7,116 nucleotides of DNA, from the NCBI GenBank assembly GCA_022511285.1, contig JAFLRW010000094.1, forward strand, positions 1 to 7,116, given 5' to 3'. A program made the position numbers and the translations under genes. This document shows, one piece after another, positions 6,646 to 7,116 of this stretch (positions are counted from its first letter, which is position 1; each line of letters starts with the position of its first letter). Under the pieces are notes generated by a model. That model was not told the DNA's origin. It was given only the letters and a program-made list of their open reading frames with translations, and ran no database searches. The stretch comes from Duncaniella sp. Lineage in GTDB: Bacteria; Bacteroidota; Bacteroidia; Bacteroidales; Muribaculaceae.

Positions 6646-6683
6646 CATAATCAGATAATCAGCAGGGGGGTGGGCGATAATCA
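6646..6683. repeat. ATAATCAG octamer / G-run element, copy 3
   Basis: Two tandem ATAATCAG units (6647-6654 and 6655-6662) are followed by CA, six G (6665-6670), TGGGCG, and ATAATCA (6677-6683). Unlike copies 1 and 2, the distal core is in direct, not inverted, orientation. The element lies between two divergent promoters, so here it cannot act as a terminator for a neighbouring gene. Its distal TAA (6678-6680) is the in-frame stop upstream of xerD. Confidence 0.8.
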
Positions 6684-6704
6684 CCCGGCACCCCCGCTCC
6701 GGGC

Positions 6705-6735
6705 TTTCATTTCTCCACGGATTTAATTACCTTTG
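6705..6735 (+). promoter_or_regulatory. Bacteroides-type promoter for xerD
   Basis: TACCTTTG (6728-6735) matches TAnnTTTG exactly, and TTTC (6705-6708) lies 19 nt upstream as a near-match to the -33 TTTG. The predicted transcript would begin about 15-18 nt before the GTG at 6759, a very short leader. Confidence 0.65.
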
Positions 6736-6758
6736 CAGGAGATAAACGCCATAAGCCA

Positions 6759-7116
6759 GTGAGACATCTTGATGCCGACAAAGCCCTGCGCGACTTTGAC
6801 CTCTTCCTATTGCTCGAAAAGGGAGCAGCCTCCAACACCCGCATCTCCTATCGTGCCGATGTGGTCAGGCTTGCCGCCTGGCTGCGCGACAACGGGCTGG
6901 GGCTCCGGGAGGCATCGCTCGAGGAGCTGCGCCGCTTTATGGCCGACCTTCACGACCTCGGCATAGCCCCACGCACCCAAGCGCGCATAGTGGCCGGCAT
7001 CAAGGCATTCTTCCGCTTCCTCACAGCCGAGGGTTATCTCGACGCCGACCCCGCCACGCTGCTTGAATCGCCCCGCACAGGCCTCCATCTGCCCGAAGTG
7101 CTCACCGTCGATGAGG
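6759..7116 (+). CDS. xerD: Site-specific tyrosine recombinase XerD, N-terminal part (runs off window)
   Basis: The first 119 codons of a tyrosine recombinase; the gene continues past the right edge. Seen: the N-terminal SAM-like core-binding domain, with NTRISYRADVVRLAAWL, LEELRRFMADLHDLGI, RTQARIVAGIKAFFRFL and DADPATLLESPRTG.LPEVLTVDE, very close to the same blocks in Bacteroides XerD as I know it. XerD normally works with a partner recombinase at the dif site to resolve chromosome dimers; the catalytic Arg/His/Tyr residues lie beyond the window. The start is taken as GTG at 6759: the frame has TAA at 6678-6680, no ATG from there to the conserved region, and a promoter ending at 6735. It is divergent from the small gene/ATPase unit. 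An element integrase is the alternative, less likely given the close match to XerD. Confidence 0.88.
   Translation, partial: MRHLDADKALRDFDLFLLLEKGAASNTRISYRADVVRLAAWLRDNGLGLREASLEELRRFMADLHDLGIAPRTQARIVAGIKAFFRFLTAEGYLDADPATLLESPRTGLHLPEVLTVDE

Noticed and set aside
6593..6662. The ATAAT/ATTAT repeats as a dif site for XerD
   Set aside because: No 28-bp pair of 11-bp arms around a 6-bp centre resembling a Xer site could be seen, and the octamers recur at loci unrelated to xerD.
6544..6726. A 60-aa plus-strand frame in the xerD upstream region
   Set aside because: It spans the promoters and the repeat, has no family resemblance and no promoter of its own.

Overview
The window reads as a chromosomal segment of a gut-type Bacteroidota, most likely order Bacteroidales. 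Three things point there. Three separate promoters carry the Bacteroides-type -7 box TAnnTTTG (two as TAACTTTGC, one as TACCTTTGC). The partial tyrosine recombinase at the right end closely resembles Bacteroides XerD as I remember it. The pairing of two rhomboid genes with an endonuclease/exonuclease/phosphatase (EEP) gene is an arrangement I associate with this order. The coding DNA is GC-rich by eye, which would suit Muribaculaceae or Rikenellaceae, but I cannot fix the family.

Layout from left to right. A secreted M3-family zinc peptidase (dcp-like) fills 6-2186 on the minus strand. Upstream of it, also on the minus strand, lie two rhomboid-family membrane protease genes. The promoter-proximal one (4277-5056) overlaps the next by 14 nt. 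The second (2575-4290) is an in-frame fusion of a rhomboid domain to a membrane-anchored EEP domain. The EEP part is cut by a single in-frame TAG at 2575-2577; the rest of the domain, with its GDFND and DH motifs, continues in the same frame to 2266. A promoter at 5082-5112 can drive this group, and dcp lies 79 nt beyond the EEP stop.

Further right, a two-gene minus-strand unit (6286-6525, a 79-aa protein of unknown function; 5276-6238, a RecA-like/RepA-like P-loop ATPase) has its own promoter. It is transcribed divergently from xerD, which starts with GTG at 6759 and runs off the right edge.

All three intergenic spaces larger than 50 nt carry the same unusual element: tandem octamers ATAATCAG (3, 6 and 2 copies), then a run of six to eight G, then a further copy of the octamer core, inverted in two cases and direct in one. 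The copy at 5181-5250 also has perfect 12-bp terminal inverted repeats, flanked exactly by 8-bp direct repeats. These elements, the rhomboid-EEP fusion with its amber codon, and the unassigned ATPase cassette are the points most worth a second look. I saw no tRNA, rRNA, CRISPR array or complete insertion sequence.
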